Assembly (NCBI GenBank): GCA_019694835.1
Contig: JAIBBE010000151.1
Coordinates: 1 to 15,447 of the forward strand
Source of the DNA: Fimbriimonadaceae bacterium
GTDB lineage: Bacteria; Armatimonadota; Fimbriimonadia; Fimbriimonadales; Fimbriimonadaceae
Direction: 5' to 3'
DNA length: 15,447 bases
Shown here in pieces: positions 1-7,959 of the stretch. A program made the position numbers and the translations under genes. Numbering within the stretch: position 1 is the first letter of the stretch; each line of letters starts with the position of its first letter. The notes under the pieces were generated by a model. That model was not told where the DNA came from. It did not search any database and saw only the letters and a list, made by a program, of their open reading frames with translations.

Positions 1-1737
1 CGGGTGGCCCAGGCGCTGCGCATGCTGGTCCTGCGGGCGTCGCTGGGTGGGCGCGGTATCGAGGTCATCGGCACCGACGCCCTGGCACGTTGGTGCAAGG
101 ATCCGGCCTCGGTGTTCCTGGGCTTCGGCTTCGAATGGCGGCCAGTGCATTCGCAACGGCTCTACGAGCTCGCCAAGATCGACTACCGGGAATTTGCGGT
201 GTCACCACGCCTGCTGCGGCTGCTCGGCTACAACGCCAAGCCCCAGCCGGACGCCGAGATCGGTCTGCGCTACATCCACGGCGTCGAACCGAAGGAAGGC
301 CCCCTGCACCGGCCGCTGCAAAATTTCGAGGGCGGTACGCTGCTGGTCGGCACCACCCAGTCCGGCAAGGGTGTGGCGCTCGCCAACCTGATCACCCAGG
401 CGATCCGGCGCGGCGATGTCGTGATCGTCATCGACCCGAAGAACAGCCGGCGGCTCAAACGCGTCGTGGAGCGCGCCTGCGCCGACTACCGCGAGCCGGA
501 CACCTTCCTGGAGTTCCACCCGGCCTTCCCGGAGCGGGGCGTGCGCCTGGACTTCACCTTCAACTGGCAAAAACCCACCGAGATCGCTTCGCGCATCCAG
601 TCGATCATGCCGCCGGACACCGCCGGCGCCTTCTCGGCCTTCGGCTGGGATGCGGTCAACGTCGTGGTGCAGGGCTTGGTCGAGATCGAAGAGCGGCCGA
701 ATCTGGTGAAGCTCACCAAGTACATCGAGAGCGGCATCGAGCCGGTTCTGGAAAGCTCACTGCGCCGCTACTACGACCAGACCCTCGGCGCCGGCTGGCG
801 CGAACTGCCCGAGATGAAGAAGCTGCTCCACGACGCCCACCGCGGCAACCTCAAGCGCCCGTCGGAAGCGGCCAGCGCCGACCTGATGGCCTTCGTCGCC
901 TATTACGAGCACCACATCGCGCAGAACCTGCGCAACAAGGTGATCGACGCCCAGGTACGGACCTTCCGCCACAACCGGGAGCACTACCAGAAAATCACCG
1001 CCAACCTGCTCCCCATCTTGTCGATGCTGACCTCGGGCGATCTGGGGAAGAGCCTCTCGCCCGACCCCTTCGATGCAGACGACAGGCGGCCGATCATGAA
1101 CTTCGAGAAGATCGAGCGGGCCGGTCATGTGCTCTACATGTGCCTGGACTCCTTGCCCGATCCGTCGGTCGCCTCGGCGATCGGCGCCCTGGCGCTGGCC
1201 GACCAGGCGGCACTGGCCGGCATGCGCTACAACCTCGGCAGCTATCGGCGCATCGCGCTATTCGTCGACGAGGTCTCAAACGTCATCAACCAGCCGCTGA
1301 TCGAGATCCTCAACAAGGGCGCCGAAGGTGGCATCTTCACCACCTGCGCGATGCAGACCCTGGCGGACCTCGCCAGGCGGTTGGGCAGCGAGGACGCCGC
1401 GCGCATGGCGCTGGGTAACCTGAACAATCTGATTGCGTTGCGCACCAAGGACCGGCCGACCCAGGACTTCGTGGTCGAGACCTTTGGCAAGACGGCGATC
1501 CATACGATGCGGGTGGGCTTGAGCCACGGCGCGGACGCTCATCTTGGTGACTTCTCATCGAGCTATTCCACCCAGCTCACCGAGAGTTTCGAGGAGATGG
1601 TGCCAGCCGACGTGCTGGGGAAGCTGCCCAACCTCCAGTACTTCGCCTCCGTGTCGGGCGGCCGGATCATCAAGGGGCGGTTTCCGATCCTCGATCCCGA
1701 TGCGACGCCGCGCCGCGCGCCGGGGAAAGCGCCATGA
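1..1737 (+). CDS. traD: TraD-type conjugative coupling ATPase (5'-truncated by window edge)
   Basis: This is the coupling protein of an ICE conjugation system. It is an inner-membrane hexameric ATPase that brings the relaxosome to the type IV secretion channel. A Walker A motif (GTTQSGKG) lies about 116-123 residues from the GTG at position 4, followed by a conserved stretch reading VIVIDPKNS. A Walker B motif (IALFVDEVSN, D at base 1267) lies near residue 422. The frame is open through bases 1-3. Family members start with membrane helices that are absent here, so the true start is almost certainly upstream and the GTG at 4 is not trusted. The stop overlaps the next start by 4 bases (ATGA), showing a shared operon. 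The overall look matches the PFGI-1-class TraD family; the exact subclass is from memory. G+C-rich codon use is unlike the cargo genes downstream. Confidence 0.88.
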   Translation, partial: RVAQALRMLVLRASLGGRGIEVIGTDALARWCKDPASVFLGFGFEWRPVHSQRLYELAKIDYREFAVSPRLLRLLGYNAKPQPDAEIGLRYIHGVEPKEGPLHRPLQNFEGGTLLVGTTQSGKGVALANLITQAIRRGDVVIVIDPKNSRRLKRVVERACADYREPDTFLEFHPAFPERGVRLDFTFNWQKPTEIASRIQSIMPPDTAGAFSAFGWDAVNVVVQGLVEIEERPNLVKLTKYIESGIEPVLESSLRRYYDQTLGAGWRELPEMKKLLHDAHRGNLKRPSEAASADLMAFVAYYEHHIAQNLRNKVIDAQVRTFRHNREHYQKITANLLPILSMLTSGDLGKSLSPDPFDADDRRPIMNFEKIERAGHVLYMCLDSLPDPSVASAIGALALADQAALAGMRYNLGSYRRIALFVDEVSNVINQPLIEILNKGAEGGIFTTCAMQTLADLARRLGSEDAARMALGNLNNLIALRTKDRPTQDFVVETFGKTAIHTMRVGLSHGADAHLGDFSSSYSTQLTESFEEMVPADVLGKLPNLQYFASVSGGRIIKGRFPILDPDATPRRAPGKAP

Positions 1738-2357
1738 TCCGCGCCGTCGCCGTAGTATCGCTGCTCATCCTGCTGGTGCTCGTGCTGTATGTACCCGCGG
1801 CACATCCGCCGGAGCGCTTCCTCGCCCAACTACGCGCCGAGCATGCGGCGGCGGCTGCGTACTGGGGCGGCGAGCCGGCCACCCGCATGCTAAATCGGTC
1901 GCTGAAGATGCAGGAAACGACGGCCGAGATTACGCCGGTTCCTGCCGCGAAGGATGCGCCTTCGCCTGCGGGCGTGAATGGCGCCGTGTCCCGAGAGATG
2001 TCGTCGGTCAACCAGCGCCTGTTCAACAATGCCTACTTCCGCGCCGTCGACGCCCTGCTCCTGCTCGCCAGCTACCGGTTCGCCGCTCTGCTCGAATGGC
2101 TGCCCGAGTTGATGGCGTTCGTCTTGGCCGCACTCCTTGACGGCGGGTTTGCACGGCTCATCAAGGCCAAGGAATTCCTGCAGCACGATCCGGAGATGTT
2201 CGCGCTCTACGCGAGCCTAGGCATCATTTCTCTCTGCGCGACGGTCATTGGTTTCGTGCTGCCGGTGACGCTGCATCCGTTGCTGTTGCCTTGCGTGCCG
2301 CTGGTGGTCGGGGTGCTGGCGGGACGGGCGGTGGGGTGTTTTCACCGGCGGGGGTAG
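1734..2357 (+). CDS. ICE membrane protein, DUF4400 / PFL_4697-like family
   Basis: This 207-aa integral membrane protein overlaps traD by 4 bases (ATGA) and is translationally coupled to it. The N-terminus is a strong hydrophobic helix (about residues 4-22). A hydrophilic stretch with conserved-looking NQRLFNNAYFRA text follows, then a helix around 105-137 and a C-terminal hydrophobic hairpin around 160-200. This topology and the position just after traD match the DUF4400 ICE membrane proteins of PFGI-1-type elements. They are thought to belong to the conjugation apparatus, but their biochemical role is not known. Base composition follows traD rather than the cargo genes, so the ICE backbone seems to end, or be interrupted, just after this gene. 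Confidence 0.8.
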   Translation: MIRAVAVVSLLILLVLVLYVPAAHPPERFLAQLRAEHAAAAAYWGGEPATRMLNRSLKMQETTAEITPVPAAKDAPSPAGVNGAVSREMSSVNQRLFNNAYFRAVDALLLLASYRFAALLEWLPELMAFVLAALLDGGFARLIKAKEFLQHDPEMFALYASLGIISLCATVIGFVLPVTLHPLLLPCVPLVVGVLAGRAVGCFHRRG

Positions 2358-2540
2358 GCGATCCGCAGCCTGTCCAGAATCCAGGTGTCGGCCCCTGACC
2401 GCCATGTGGGAGGCGTACCAAAATGTGAGAGCAGTCGGATTCTTCCAAGTACTTCACGATCGATCCAGACGCCCCTGCGAGCGGAACCGAGCGTCACAAG
2501 TACAGTAACAGCTTGCCGACCTACTGTGGCTCCAGCCTCC

Positions 2541-2560
2541 CTTGTCACGCCTTGTCACGC
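2541..2560. repeat. Tandem 10-bp duplication
   Basis: Two adjacent perfect copies of CTTGTCACGC (2541-2550 and 2551-2560) lie in the non-coding junction. It could be a replication slip or a tiny direct-repeat binding site. Nothing else nearby repeats it, so no function is assigned. Confidence 0.6.
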
Positions 2561-2727
2561 GCCGACCCCCGCACGCGAGATACGTCGGCGAGACGAAGGA
2601 AAGCCAGACCGAAGCATTGCTGGCCCGTCAATGCTGAACTCCACCATGCCAAAATGCCTTAGCATAGCCCATGCCAGGGAACGGACTGGTATGAGTATAA
2701 GGATGGCTTTTATGTGTGAGGGATAGT

Positions 2728-2733
2728 TATAAT
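2728..2733 (+). promoter_or_regulatory. Possible -10 element of the effector operon promoter
   Basis: A perfect TATAAT sits in an A+T-rich patch about 220 bases before the helicase start. The bases 17-18 upstream (GGCTTT/TGGCTT) are a poor -35 match, and no extended -10 TG is present. It is the best sigma-70-like hexamer I see in the junction, but the call rests on one hexamer. Confidence 0.25.
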
Positions 2734-2817
2734 CAAGATTCGCTCTAAGGAGCTCGACCACCTAGGCCGCTCCCCTTAGGAAAATGCTGTTCGCGGGAAA
2801 AAAGCAGAGATACATTG

Positions 2818-2958
2818 ATGAATTTGAGCGAGGTCAGTACACGCGCTCTGCCCTCTCTTGGCTCGCCAATCGCTGGATTGGACCAGTTCTCTCGCCATGA
2901 AATCGGTCGCCTTAACCCCGGACACCGCAGGATTTCCACGGCAAAGGGGACGAGGTGA
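2818..2958 (+). CDS. Candidate 46-aa leader/micro-ORF upstream of the helicase
   Basis: An ATG at 2818 opens a 46-codon frame whose TGA (2956-2958) overlaps the GTG start of the helicase by 4 bases (GTGA). Three of the four intact downstream operon junctions are coupled in a similar way (4-base overlap or 5-base gap). The translation begins MNLSEVSTRAL and ends HRRISTAKGTR. It is basic at the C-terminus and matches no family I recognise. The ribosome site is weak (AGAGA about 7 bases upstream). It may be a translated leader that couples to the helicase, a small protein, or chance: any GTG followed by A makes such an overlap. The frame is open back to base 2749, after a TAA at 2746. Confidence 0.25.
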   Translation: MNLSEVSTRALPSLGSPIAGLDQFSRHEIGRLNPGHRRISTAKGTR

Positions 2959-5072
2959 ACCTTCCGGAACTACGCCTTCGCTTGTCCTACCGAACCGGAC
3001 GAGACGATCTCGTCAAGGACTTCTTTAATCCGTGCCTTGAGTCCTCTGTACTCTATCGGCGCGCTGCAGGCTACTTCACCAGCTCGGGGCTCGCATTGGC
3101 TGCTCGGGGAGTGGCTAGTCTTGCTGCCCGACGCGGCAAGATGCAGCTTGTCGTATCTCCATATCTTGAACCGGATGATGTCGAAGCCCTACGGGCCGCA
3201 TCCGAAACTCCGCTGGATGCCTTGCGCGCGATTGCAGCGAGAAGTCTTGCCGATATCGAAGATGCGTTGATCAAGGACCGTCTCAATGCGCTCGCCTGGC
3301 TTGCGGCATCAGGACTCCTTGAGATCAAGCTCGCCCTTCGGCTTGACTCACAAGGGGGATACGCTCGCGGCATTTTCCATGAGAAGGCGGGCGTCTTTAC
3401 GGATGCACACGATAATCACATAGCTTTTTCAGGCTCCTCCAACGAGACTGCTGGCGGCTTGTTGGAGAATTTCGAGAGCATCAAGGTCTTCTGCTCATGG
3501 AAAGATACAGAAGGAAGAGTGCAGGAAGAAGTCGATAACTTCGAGGCCCTATGGAAAAACGCGACGCCCGGACTCAAGGTACTTGATTTCAGCTCCATCA
3601 GCAAGGATTTGCTCGACCGATATCGTGACCCCGAGCACCCACCGCCTGGCGTCAATCCACACGAGATTCGGGAGCCGGCAAAGTCCAGCGTCTTTCGACC
3701 CCCGGTGGGCTTCGATCTTCGCCCTTATCAAAAGGATGCAATTCGCGCCTGGAGCAAGAACGGGGGGCGCGGCATCCTTGCCATGGCAACTGGTTCGGGC
3801 AAAACACTTACCGCGCTTACTCTCGCCAGCAAGGTCGCCGAAAAGAACCGTTCGCTGGTGCTCATTGTCGTTTGTCCCTTTATTAACCTCTGCCGGCAGT
3901 GGATACGTGAAATGGCAACTTTTTGCCTAACGCCTATTCCTGCTTTTGAGGGTCGAGAGCGCTGGCAAGCGTTGATGGAAGAAGGCTATCAACGCCTCTC
4001 ACTGGGACTGTCTCAGGTACATGCGATCGTCACAACCAACGCGACATTCATGAGCGAGAGCTTCCAGGCTCGACTACAGCCTCGAGTTGCGGCTGGTGCA
4101 TTTCACCACCTTTTGATTGCTGATGAAGTCCACAACCTTGGCGCCCCAGGCATCAAGACAGTGCTTCCGGATGGCATTTCGATGCGACTTGGCCTATCAG
4201 CCACGCCCGAACGGCATCACGATCCCATCGGCACACAGGCCGTTACGGATTATTTTGGGAAGATCATCTACGAATACACGTTGGACCGAGCCATCGCGGA
4301 GGGTCGCCTTTGTCCCTACCGCTACTATCCGATTGTCGTTGCCCTAACCGAATCCGAGGCCGAGGAATACGCTGAGATTTCCGCCAAGCTCGTCAGAATC
4401 ATGCCGGCAGCCGACACAGACGACGACATCGAGCAGGCAGCGATGCGCCTTCTGATCAAACGTGCCCGTCTATTAGGCGGTGCGGCCAACAAGATGATTG
4501 CCCTCGATAAGTTGATCTCCTCCCTCCCCGAGAGACCACACAAAGCCATTTTCTACTGCGGAGACGGGCGAACAACCGACAGCATTACCGACGACGAAGT
4601 ACGCCAGATTCAGGCCGTGGCTCGGCTGCTCGGGGAGAAGCATGGACTGCGTGTGCGCAACTTTACTTATCGTGAAACTGCGCAGGAGCGTGACGAAATT
4701 CTGCGAGATCTTGCCAGTGGGTTCCTCGACGGCGTTGTGGCAATCCGCTGCCTTGATGAAGGCATTGACCTGCCAGACCTCCGAATGGGCTTTTTGTTGG
4801 CGAGTTCAACAAATCCACGTCAGTTCATACAGCGCCGCGGACGATTACTCAGAAATGCTTCCGGCAAGTCGCGCGCGTTAATTTACGACTTTATCATCTC
4901 TCCACCCGATTTTGGCGGCGGGCAGGATGATGACGCTTTCAATATGGAGCGAGGACTGTTTCGACGCGAGCTTACGCGAATTGTGGAGTTCTGCCAGATG
5001 GCGGAAAACGGCCCTGAGGCTCTTGGCTCTCTGCGCGAGCTACGCATCAAGAATAATCTATTAGCGGGATGA
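2955..5072 (+). CDS. PLD-like nuclease / superfamily II helicase, Dnd-linked restriction type
   Basis: This 705-aa protein probably acts as the DNA-translocating and cutting effector of a phosphorothioation-linked restriction system. The N-terminal ~200 residues form a single PLD-like unit with FHEKAGVF (H142, K144) followed by SGSSNET (about 159-165). The expected Asp is shifted by one (D150). The helicase core follows: RPYQKDAI (256-263), Walker A ATGSGKT (278-284), DEVH (390-393), SATPER (415-420) and motif VI QRRGR (626-630). This architecture matches the family NCBI labels 'DNA phosphorothioation system restriction enzyme' (recalled, not searched). GTG at 2955 is chosen as the start because AAGGGGA lies just upstream and the family N-terminus (SYRTGRDDLVKDFF) begins there. 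It is first in the + operon, with a 5-base gap to the GIY-YIG gene. Other PLD-helicase defence proteins such as DrmC/Drm-type are an alternative. Confidence 0.82.
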   Translation: MNLPELRLRLSYRTGRDDLVKDFFNPCLESSVLYRRAAGYFTSSGLALAARGVASLAARRGKMQLVVSPYLEPDDVEALRAASETPLDALRAIAARSLADIEDALIKDRLNALAWLAASGLLEIKLALRLDSQGGYARGIFHEKAGVFTDAHDNHIAFSGSSNETAGGLLENFESIKVFCSWKDTEGRVQEEVDNFEALWKNATPGLKVLDFSSISKDLLDRYRDPEHPPPGVNPHEIREPAKSSVFRPPVGFDLRPYQKDAIRAWSKNGGRGILAMATGSGKTLTALTLASKVAEKNRSLVLIVVCPFINLCRQWIREMATFCLTPIPAFEGRERWQALMEEGYQRLSLGLSQVHAIVTTNATFMSESFQARLQPRVAAGAFHHLLIADEVHNLGAPGIKTVLPDGISMRLGLSATPERHHDPIGTQAVTDYFGKIIYEYTLDRAIAEGRLCPYRYYPIVVALTESEAEEYAEISAKLVRIMPAADTDDDIEQAAMRLLIKRARLLGGAANKMIALDKLISSLPERPHKAIFYCGDGRTTDSITDDEVRQIQAVARLLGEKHGLRVRNFTYRETAQERDEILRDLASGFLDGVVAIRCLDEGIDLPDLRMGFLLASSTNPRQFIQRRGRLLRNASGKSRALIYDFIISPPDFGGGQDDDAFNMERGLFRRELTRIVEFCQMAENGPEALGSLRELRIKNNLLAG

Positions 5073-5077
5073 GTTAG

Positions 5078-5725
5078 ATGTTCAAGACCTCTGTGCTCGA
5101 ACTACACCAACCCGAAGGGGCCGTGCTGTTCAATCTGACCGCTTTTCCTTCCGGACCGGCGGCCGTACTTGACCGAATCCCAGACGGGCAGAGTGGTATC
5201 TACGCTTGGTTTCGATCGTTTCAATTTAGCGATACGCCGGACCAATTTACTGAGGATCTACTTGCAGCCATTCGTGCCCCGAAATTCCAGAGCCGTACTG
5301 GTGATCTGGCGCCGTACTACGAGGTGAATCTTCGGTCGAAAAGTTACATTCCAGCAGGCAAGGAACATGCGCTCCGAGAAGCACTTAAGAACGAGCCGTT
5401 TCTCAGTGCAATGAGATTCGCGCTGGAGTGGTCCATGCTTTTCCAAACTCCCCTCTACGTCGGCAAGTCAGCCGACCTGAAATCGCGCGTTGGTCAGCAT
5501 ATGAATAGTGGGAGCGTCTTGAGACGACGCCTCTTTGAAGCAGGGGTAGACATCGATAAGACTTATCTGCTGCTTGTTCCAACTCCCGACGCGCCCGACA
5601 TGGCACCGGTGGCTGCAGAGCTTTCGGAGTCAGATGCGAACGAAGCGCCTCCAGCCTATGAGCTTTTGTTCGAGGAAGTTTTTTCGAGACTCTTCAATCC
5701 AGCATTCACAATAAGACTAGGCTAA
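5078..5725 (+). CDS. GIY-YIG-like nuclease with a long internal insertion
   Basis: I read this 215-aa protein as a GIY-YIG endonuclease from its spaced motifs: SGIYAW (39-44), LYVGKS (126-131), KSRVGQH with R137, and YELLFEEVFSRLFNPAF (194-210), which supplies the catalytic-type Glu and the Asn. In standard members the GIY and YVG strands are about 10 residues apart. Here about 85 residues separate them, so a domain is inserted into the hairpin. The C-terminus ends right after the FNP motif, so there is no extra C-terminal domain. The gene sits 5 bases after the helicase stop and 5 bases before the DGQHR start, so the three are surely co-translated. In this context it is probably the strand-cutting partner of the helicase. 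The fold call is by eye and should be tested by a profile search. Confidence 0.68.
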   Translation: MFKTSVLELHQPEGAVLFNLTAFPSGPAAVLDRIPDGQSGIYAWFRSFQFSDTPDQFTEDLLAAIRAPKFQSRTGDLAPYYEVNLRSKSYIPAGKEHALREALKNEPFLSAMRFALEWSMLFQTPLYVGKSADLKSRVGQHMNSGSVLRRRLFEAGVDIDKTYLLLVPTPDAPDMAPVAAELSESDANEAPPAYELLFEEVFSRLFNPAFTIRLG

Positions 5726-5730
5726 AAGCA

Positions 5731-6654
5731 ATGAATTTCATACCACCGGTGGTTGATACACAGTCCGATTTGCGCAACTACAACGTCCCCATATATGGGA
5801 TCAAAGGAGAGTTCTCGCTTTCCTCTGCAGTAAAGGTGCCTTATTTCACCTGCCTAATGGATCTCAATCGGGTCACCCAAGAGCTGAAGACTCACGAGGA
5901 GGTAAACCCCTCCTTGGACACCACCTACAGTCTCGCAGAGCTGTTTCAACGTCAGATTGACATCGAGCGCGTCAAGCGGGAGATCGTTGATGGCTATCTG
6001 CGATTGCACAACAAGATCAAGTTCTTCAACAGTCTAACCATCGTCCTGCTACCGAAGAATCAGGACGGAAAGATTGTCTCGGAATTCGAGAACTATGAGA
6101 ACAACGATCCGCCAATTCCGGATCCGCAATTCGGTCCGTTTGATAGCTTCTTCTCGTCTGGCCAGGCCGCAGATGTTAAAGCCGTATTTGGCGGTGTTCA
6201 GTTCGTCACCACAAAGACGGAGAATCTCGCGCGGCTCCGGTGGGACAAGAACCGCGTAGACGCCGTGGCGGTCGATGGGCAGCACCGGCTACGCGCGCTA
6301 AAACTATGGATGGACGGGAAGAACCAACAGCTCAGCGACATTGAACGCCCCACCCGCATCCCCATTATCTTTCTGATGCTTCATGAAGCTGCCGGCTTCG
6401 TCGGAGCTGCCAACGGCAGCACCTCAGGGATCAAAGGGATTGCACGCGAGATATTCACTGACCTCAACAAGAATGCTCGTGAAGTCGATCTCGCTACCCA
6501 AATTATCCTTGATGACCTCAGCGTAGAGTCGTGTTGCGTTCGCGCGTTGGTCACCAATGCGACTTGCACCGATGACGACGACCTGTTGCCACTTTCCCTC
6601 CTACGATGGCAAGAAGCGAATAACCGGTTCGATCAAAAGTACTACCTGAATTCC
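5731..6654 (+). pseudogene. DGQHR (DndB-like) protein, N-terminal half, split by IS
   Basis: The first 308 codons of a DGQHR-domain protein. The signature VDGQHR lies at residues 181-186 and is followed by a family-typical FTDLNKNAR segment near 238-246. DGQHR proteins include DndB, which regulates or senses phosphorothioate modification; this one is a larger cousin. The ISAs1 element enters exactly at a codon boundary after TCC (6652-6654). Removing the IS and one target copy joins YYLNS to LVNLHLLVKELL and gives an unbroken 680-aa frame. As it stands the reading frame runs on into the IS in a wrong frame to 7869, making a 712-codon chimera whose last ~400 residues are not protein-like. The DGQHR motif itself survives, so a truncated product with some activity cannot be excluded. 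Confidence 0.87.
6645..6654. repeat. Target site duplication, left copy
   Basis: CCTGAATTCC directly abuts the left end of the IS and is repeated exactly at 7950-7959. Ten bases fits the 8-10 bp duplications of the ISAs1 family. Confidence 0.93.
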
Positions 6655-6672
6655 CAGGGCTCCCGCAGCTAC
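6655..6672 (+). repeat. IS left terminal inverted repeat
   Basis: Eighteen bases matching the right end perfectly in inverted orientation. It begins CAGGG, as ISAs1-family ends do. Confidence 0.93.
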
Positions 6673-6678
6673 CCACAT

Positions 6679-6707
6679 GTCGTTGACCTCACAGGAAAGT
6701 CGTTGAC
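6679..6707 (+). repeat. Paired 9-bp direct repeats inside the IS left end
   Basis: GTCGTTGAC occurs at 6679-6687 and again at 6699-6707, exactly 20 bases apart (about two helical turns), between the left terminal repeat and the transposase start. The position and phasing suggest a subterminal protein-binding site or promoter element. I do not see the same pair at the right end. Confidence 0.5.
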
Positions 6708-6778
6708 GATCATGCACTTGCAGCACCTCTGTTCACAGCGCCTCGATTTGTGTAGTTTCCTGCCTTTTTGGACGGGCG

Positions 6779-7921
6779 ATGGAGACGGACAAGTTGTTGG
6801 CCTTGGTCGAAGTGTTCGAAGGGCTCGAAGACTGGCGCAACGCGCAGCAGACGCGCCACCGGCTGGGCGAATTGCTGACGGTGGCCGTGTGCGCGGTGCT
6901 CAGTGGTGCGGACGATTTCGAGGAGATTTCGCAGTGGGGCCAGGCGAAGCTGGAGTGGTTGCGCGGCTTCCTGAAGCTGGACTACGGCATCGCCTCGACC
7001 GACACCTTCGAGCGCGTGTTCGCGCTGCTCGACCCGAAGAGCTTCGAGCGCGCCTTTCGCAGTTGGGTCGGGTTGGTGATTCCGGCGCTCGGGCACGAAC
7101 AGATCATCGCCATCGACGGCAAGACCAGCCGACGCACGACGAGCAAGGCGGCCGCCGCGCCGCTGCATCTGGTCAGCGCGTTTGCTGCCGAAGTGGGTGT
7201 AGTGCTCGGGCAGACGGCTACCGATCAGAAGTCGAACGAAATCACCGCGATTCCCGAGCTGTTGCGCGTGCTCGACATCAAGGATTGCATCGTCACCATC
7301 GATGCGATGGGCACGCAGACGGCGATCGCGAAAATGATTCGCGAACGTGGCGGGCACTACGTGCTGTGCGTCAAGGACAACCATCCGACGCTGCTCGATT
7401 CGATCCTGCTGACCCACGCCGGCGTGGGTGGTCCGCTGGAGGCGAGCAGCACCAGCGAGACGCGCTCGCGCGGCCACGGACGCGAGGAAGTGCGCCTGTG
7501 CGAAGCCTTCGAAGCGGACGAAAGACTGTACAAGGCCGAGCAATGGGCCGATCTGAGGAGCTTCGCCACCGTCGAGCGCACGCGCATCGTCGGTGGCAAG
7601 AAGTGCGTCGAGCGGCGTCATTACATCAGCAGCCTGCCGCCCGATGCCGACAAGATTGCCCATACCGTTCGCAGTCACTGGGAAGTGGAGAATCGTTTGC
7701 ACTGGTGCCTGGATGTTCAGTTCGCAGACGACTACGCGCGTGCCCGCACCGGGCACGTCGCCCACAACCTGGCGCTGGTGCGGCACATCGTCTTGAATCT
7801 CATCCGGCTGAACACCTCGCGCAAGGCCAGTATCAAGACCAAGCGATTGCTGGCGGCAACATCCGATGAGTACCGCGCCGAGTTGCTCGGATTCGAGCCG
7901 GAAGACGAGGATGACGATTGA
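6779..7921 (+). CDS. tnpA: ISAs1-family transposase
   Basis: This 380-aa DDE transposase has a DDE_Tnp_1-associated N-terminal domain (about residues 8-95, with the VFEGLEDWR text) followed by the catalytic core. The acidic residues are D113 in AIDGKT, D175 in TIDAMG and a glutamate at 302 or 304 in HWEVENRLHW. AIDGK and RSHW..EN..HW are hallmarks of the family. The length is typical and the frame is uninterrupted, so the enzyme is probably active. The ATG at 6779 lies 106 bases inside the left repeat and gives the standard family N-terminus. The acidic tail (EPEDEDDD) ends 28 bases before the right end. G+C-rich codon use differs from the host operon and resembles the ICE backbone. Confidence 0.95.
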   Translation: METDKLLALVEVFEGLEDWRNAQQTRHRLGELLTVAVCAVLSGADDFEEISQWGQAKLEWLRGFLKLDYGIASTDTFERVFALLDPKSFERAFRSWVGLVIPALGHEQIIAIDGKTSRRTTSKAAAAPLHLVSAFAAEVGVVLGQTATDQKSNEITAIPELLRVLDIKDCIVTIDAMGTQTAIAKMIRERGGHYVLCVKDNHPTLLDSILLTHAGVGGPLEASSTSETRSRGHGREEVRLCEAFEADERLYKAEQWADLRSFATVERTRIVGGKKCVERRHYISSLPPDADKIAHTVRSHWEVENRLHWCLDVQFADDYARARTGHVAHNLALVRHIVLNLIRLNTSRKASIKTKRLLAATSDEYRAELLGFEPEDEDDD

Positions 7922-7931
7922 TGACGTTCGC

Positions 7932-7949
7932 GTAGCTGCGGGAGCCCTG
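7932..7949 (-). repeat. IS right terminal inverted repeat
   Basis: Perfect 18-base inverted match to 6655-6672. The last base of the element is 7949. Confidence 0.93.
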
Positions 7950-7959
7950 CCTGAATTCC
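7950..7959. repeat. Target site duplication, right copy
   Basis: CCTGAATTCC, identical to 6645-6654, directly after the right IS end. Confidence 0.93.

Larger units (their letters stand above)
2358..2817. other. Gene-poor junction between ICE backbone and Dnd cargo
   Basis: I see no credible gene here. The short open frames on both strands have low-complexity or implausible translations and no recognisable domain. Composition shifts from the G+C-rich ICE to a more mixed sequence. The first ~100 bases (around 2385-2450) have the feel of an old mobile-element end, but I find no matching inverted partner, so that is only a suspicion. A short perfect tandem duplication and a possible promoter inside it are listed separately. 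Confidence 0.5.
6655..7949 (+). mobile_element. Complete ISAs1-family insertion sequence (1295 bp)
   Basis: The element is bounded by an 18-bp perfect inverted repeat, CAGGGCTCCCGCAGCTAC at 6655-6672 and its complement at 7932-7949, with exact 10-bp target duplications outside. It holds one transposase gene and is within the usual size of the ISAs1 family. It lies in the same direction as the interrupted operon, so read-through into the downstream genes is possible. All parts needed for transposition look intact, and the exact duplication argues for a recent insertion. Confidence 0.95.

Noticed and set aside
90..1418. 442-codon + strand open frame inside traD
   Set aside because: Arg/Pro/Gly-rich shadow of the G+C-rich traD gene in another frame, with no domain. 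traD has clear Walker motifs in its own frame.
1544..2140. 198-codon + strand frame spanning the traD/DUF4400 junction
   Set aside because: Overlaps two recognised genes in another frame, with low-complexity Arg/Ser/Pro content.
2385..2726. 113-codon + strand frame in the junction
   Set aside because: No recognisable domain, no good ribosome site, and amino-acid composition like random translation. Left as non-coding.
2761..2780. Possible hairpin CCTAGG...CCTTAGG
   Set aside because: Only about four bases pair cleanly and no T-run follows, so it is neither a terminator nor a convincing operator.
2555..2939. Two short - strand frames (68 and 64 codons) upstream of the helicase
   Set aside because: No domain, no spacing logic with neighbours, implausible translations. 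I found no divergent regulator here.
6710..7786. 358-codon antisense open frame across the transposase
   Set aside because: Its translation has no family features and lies wholly within the IS opposite a well-conserved transposase. Long antisense frames are common in G+C-rich genes.
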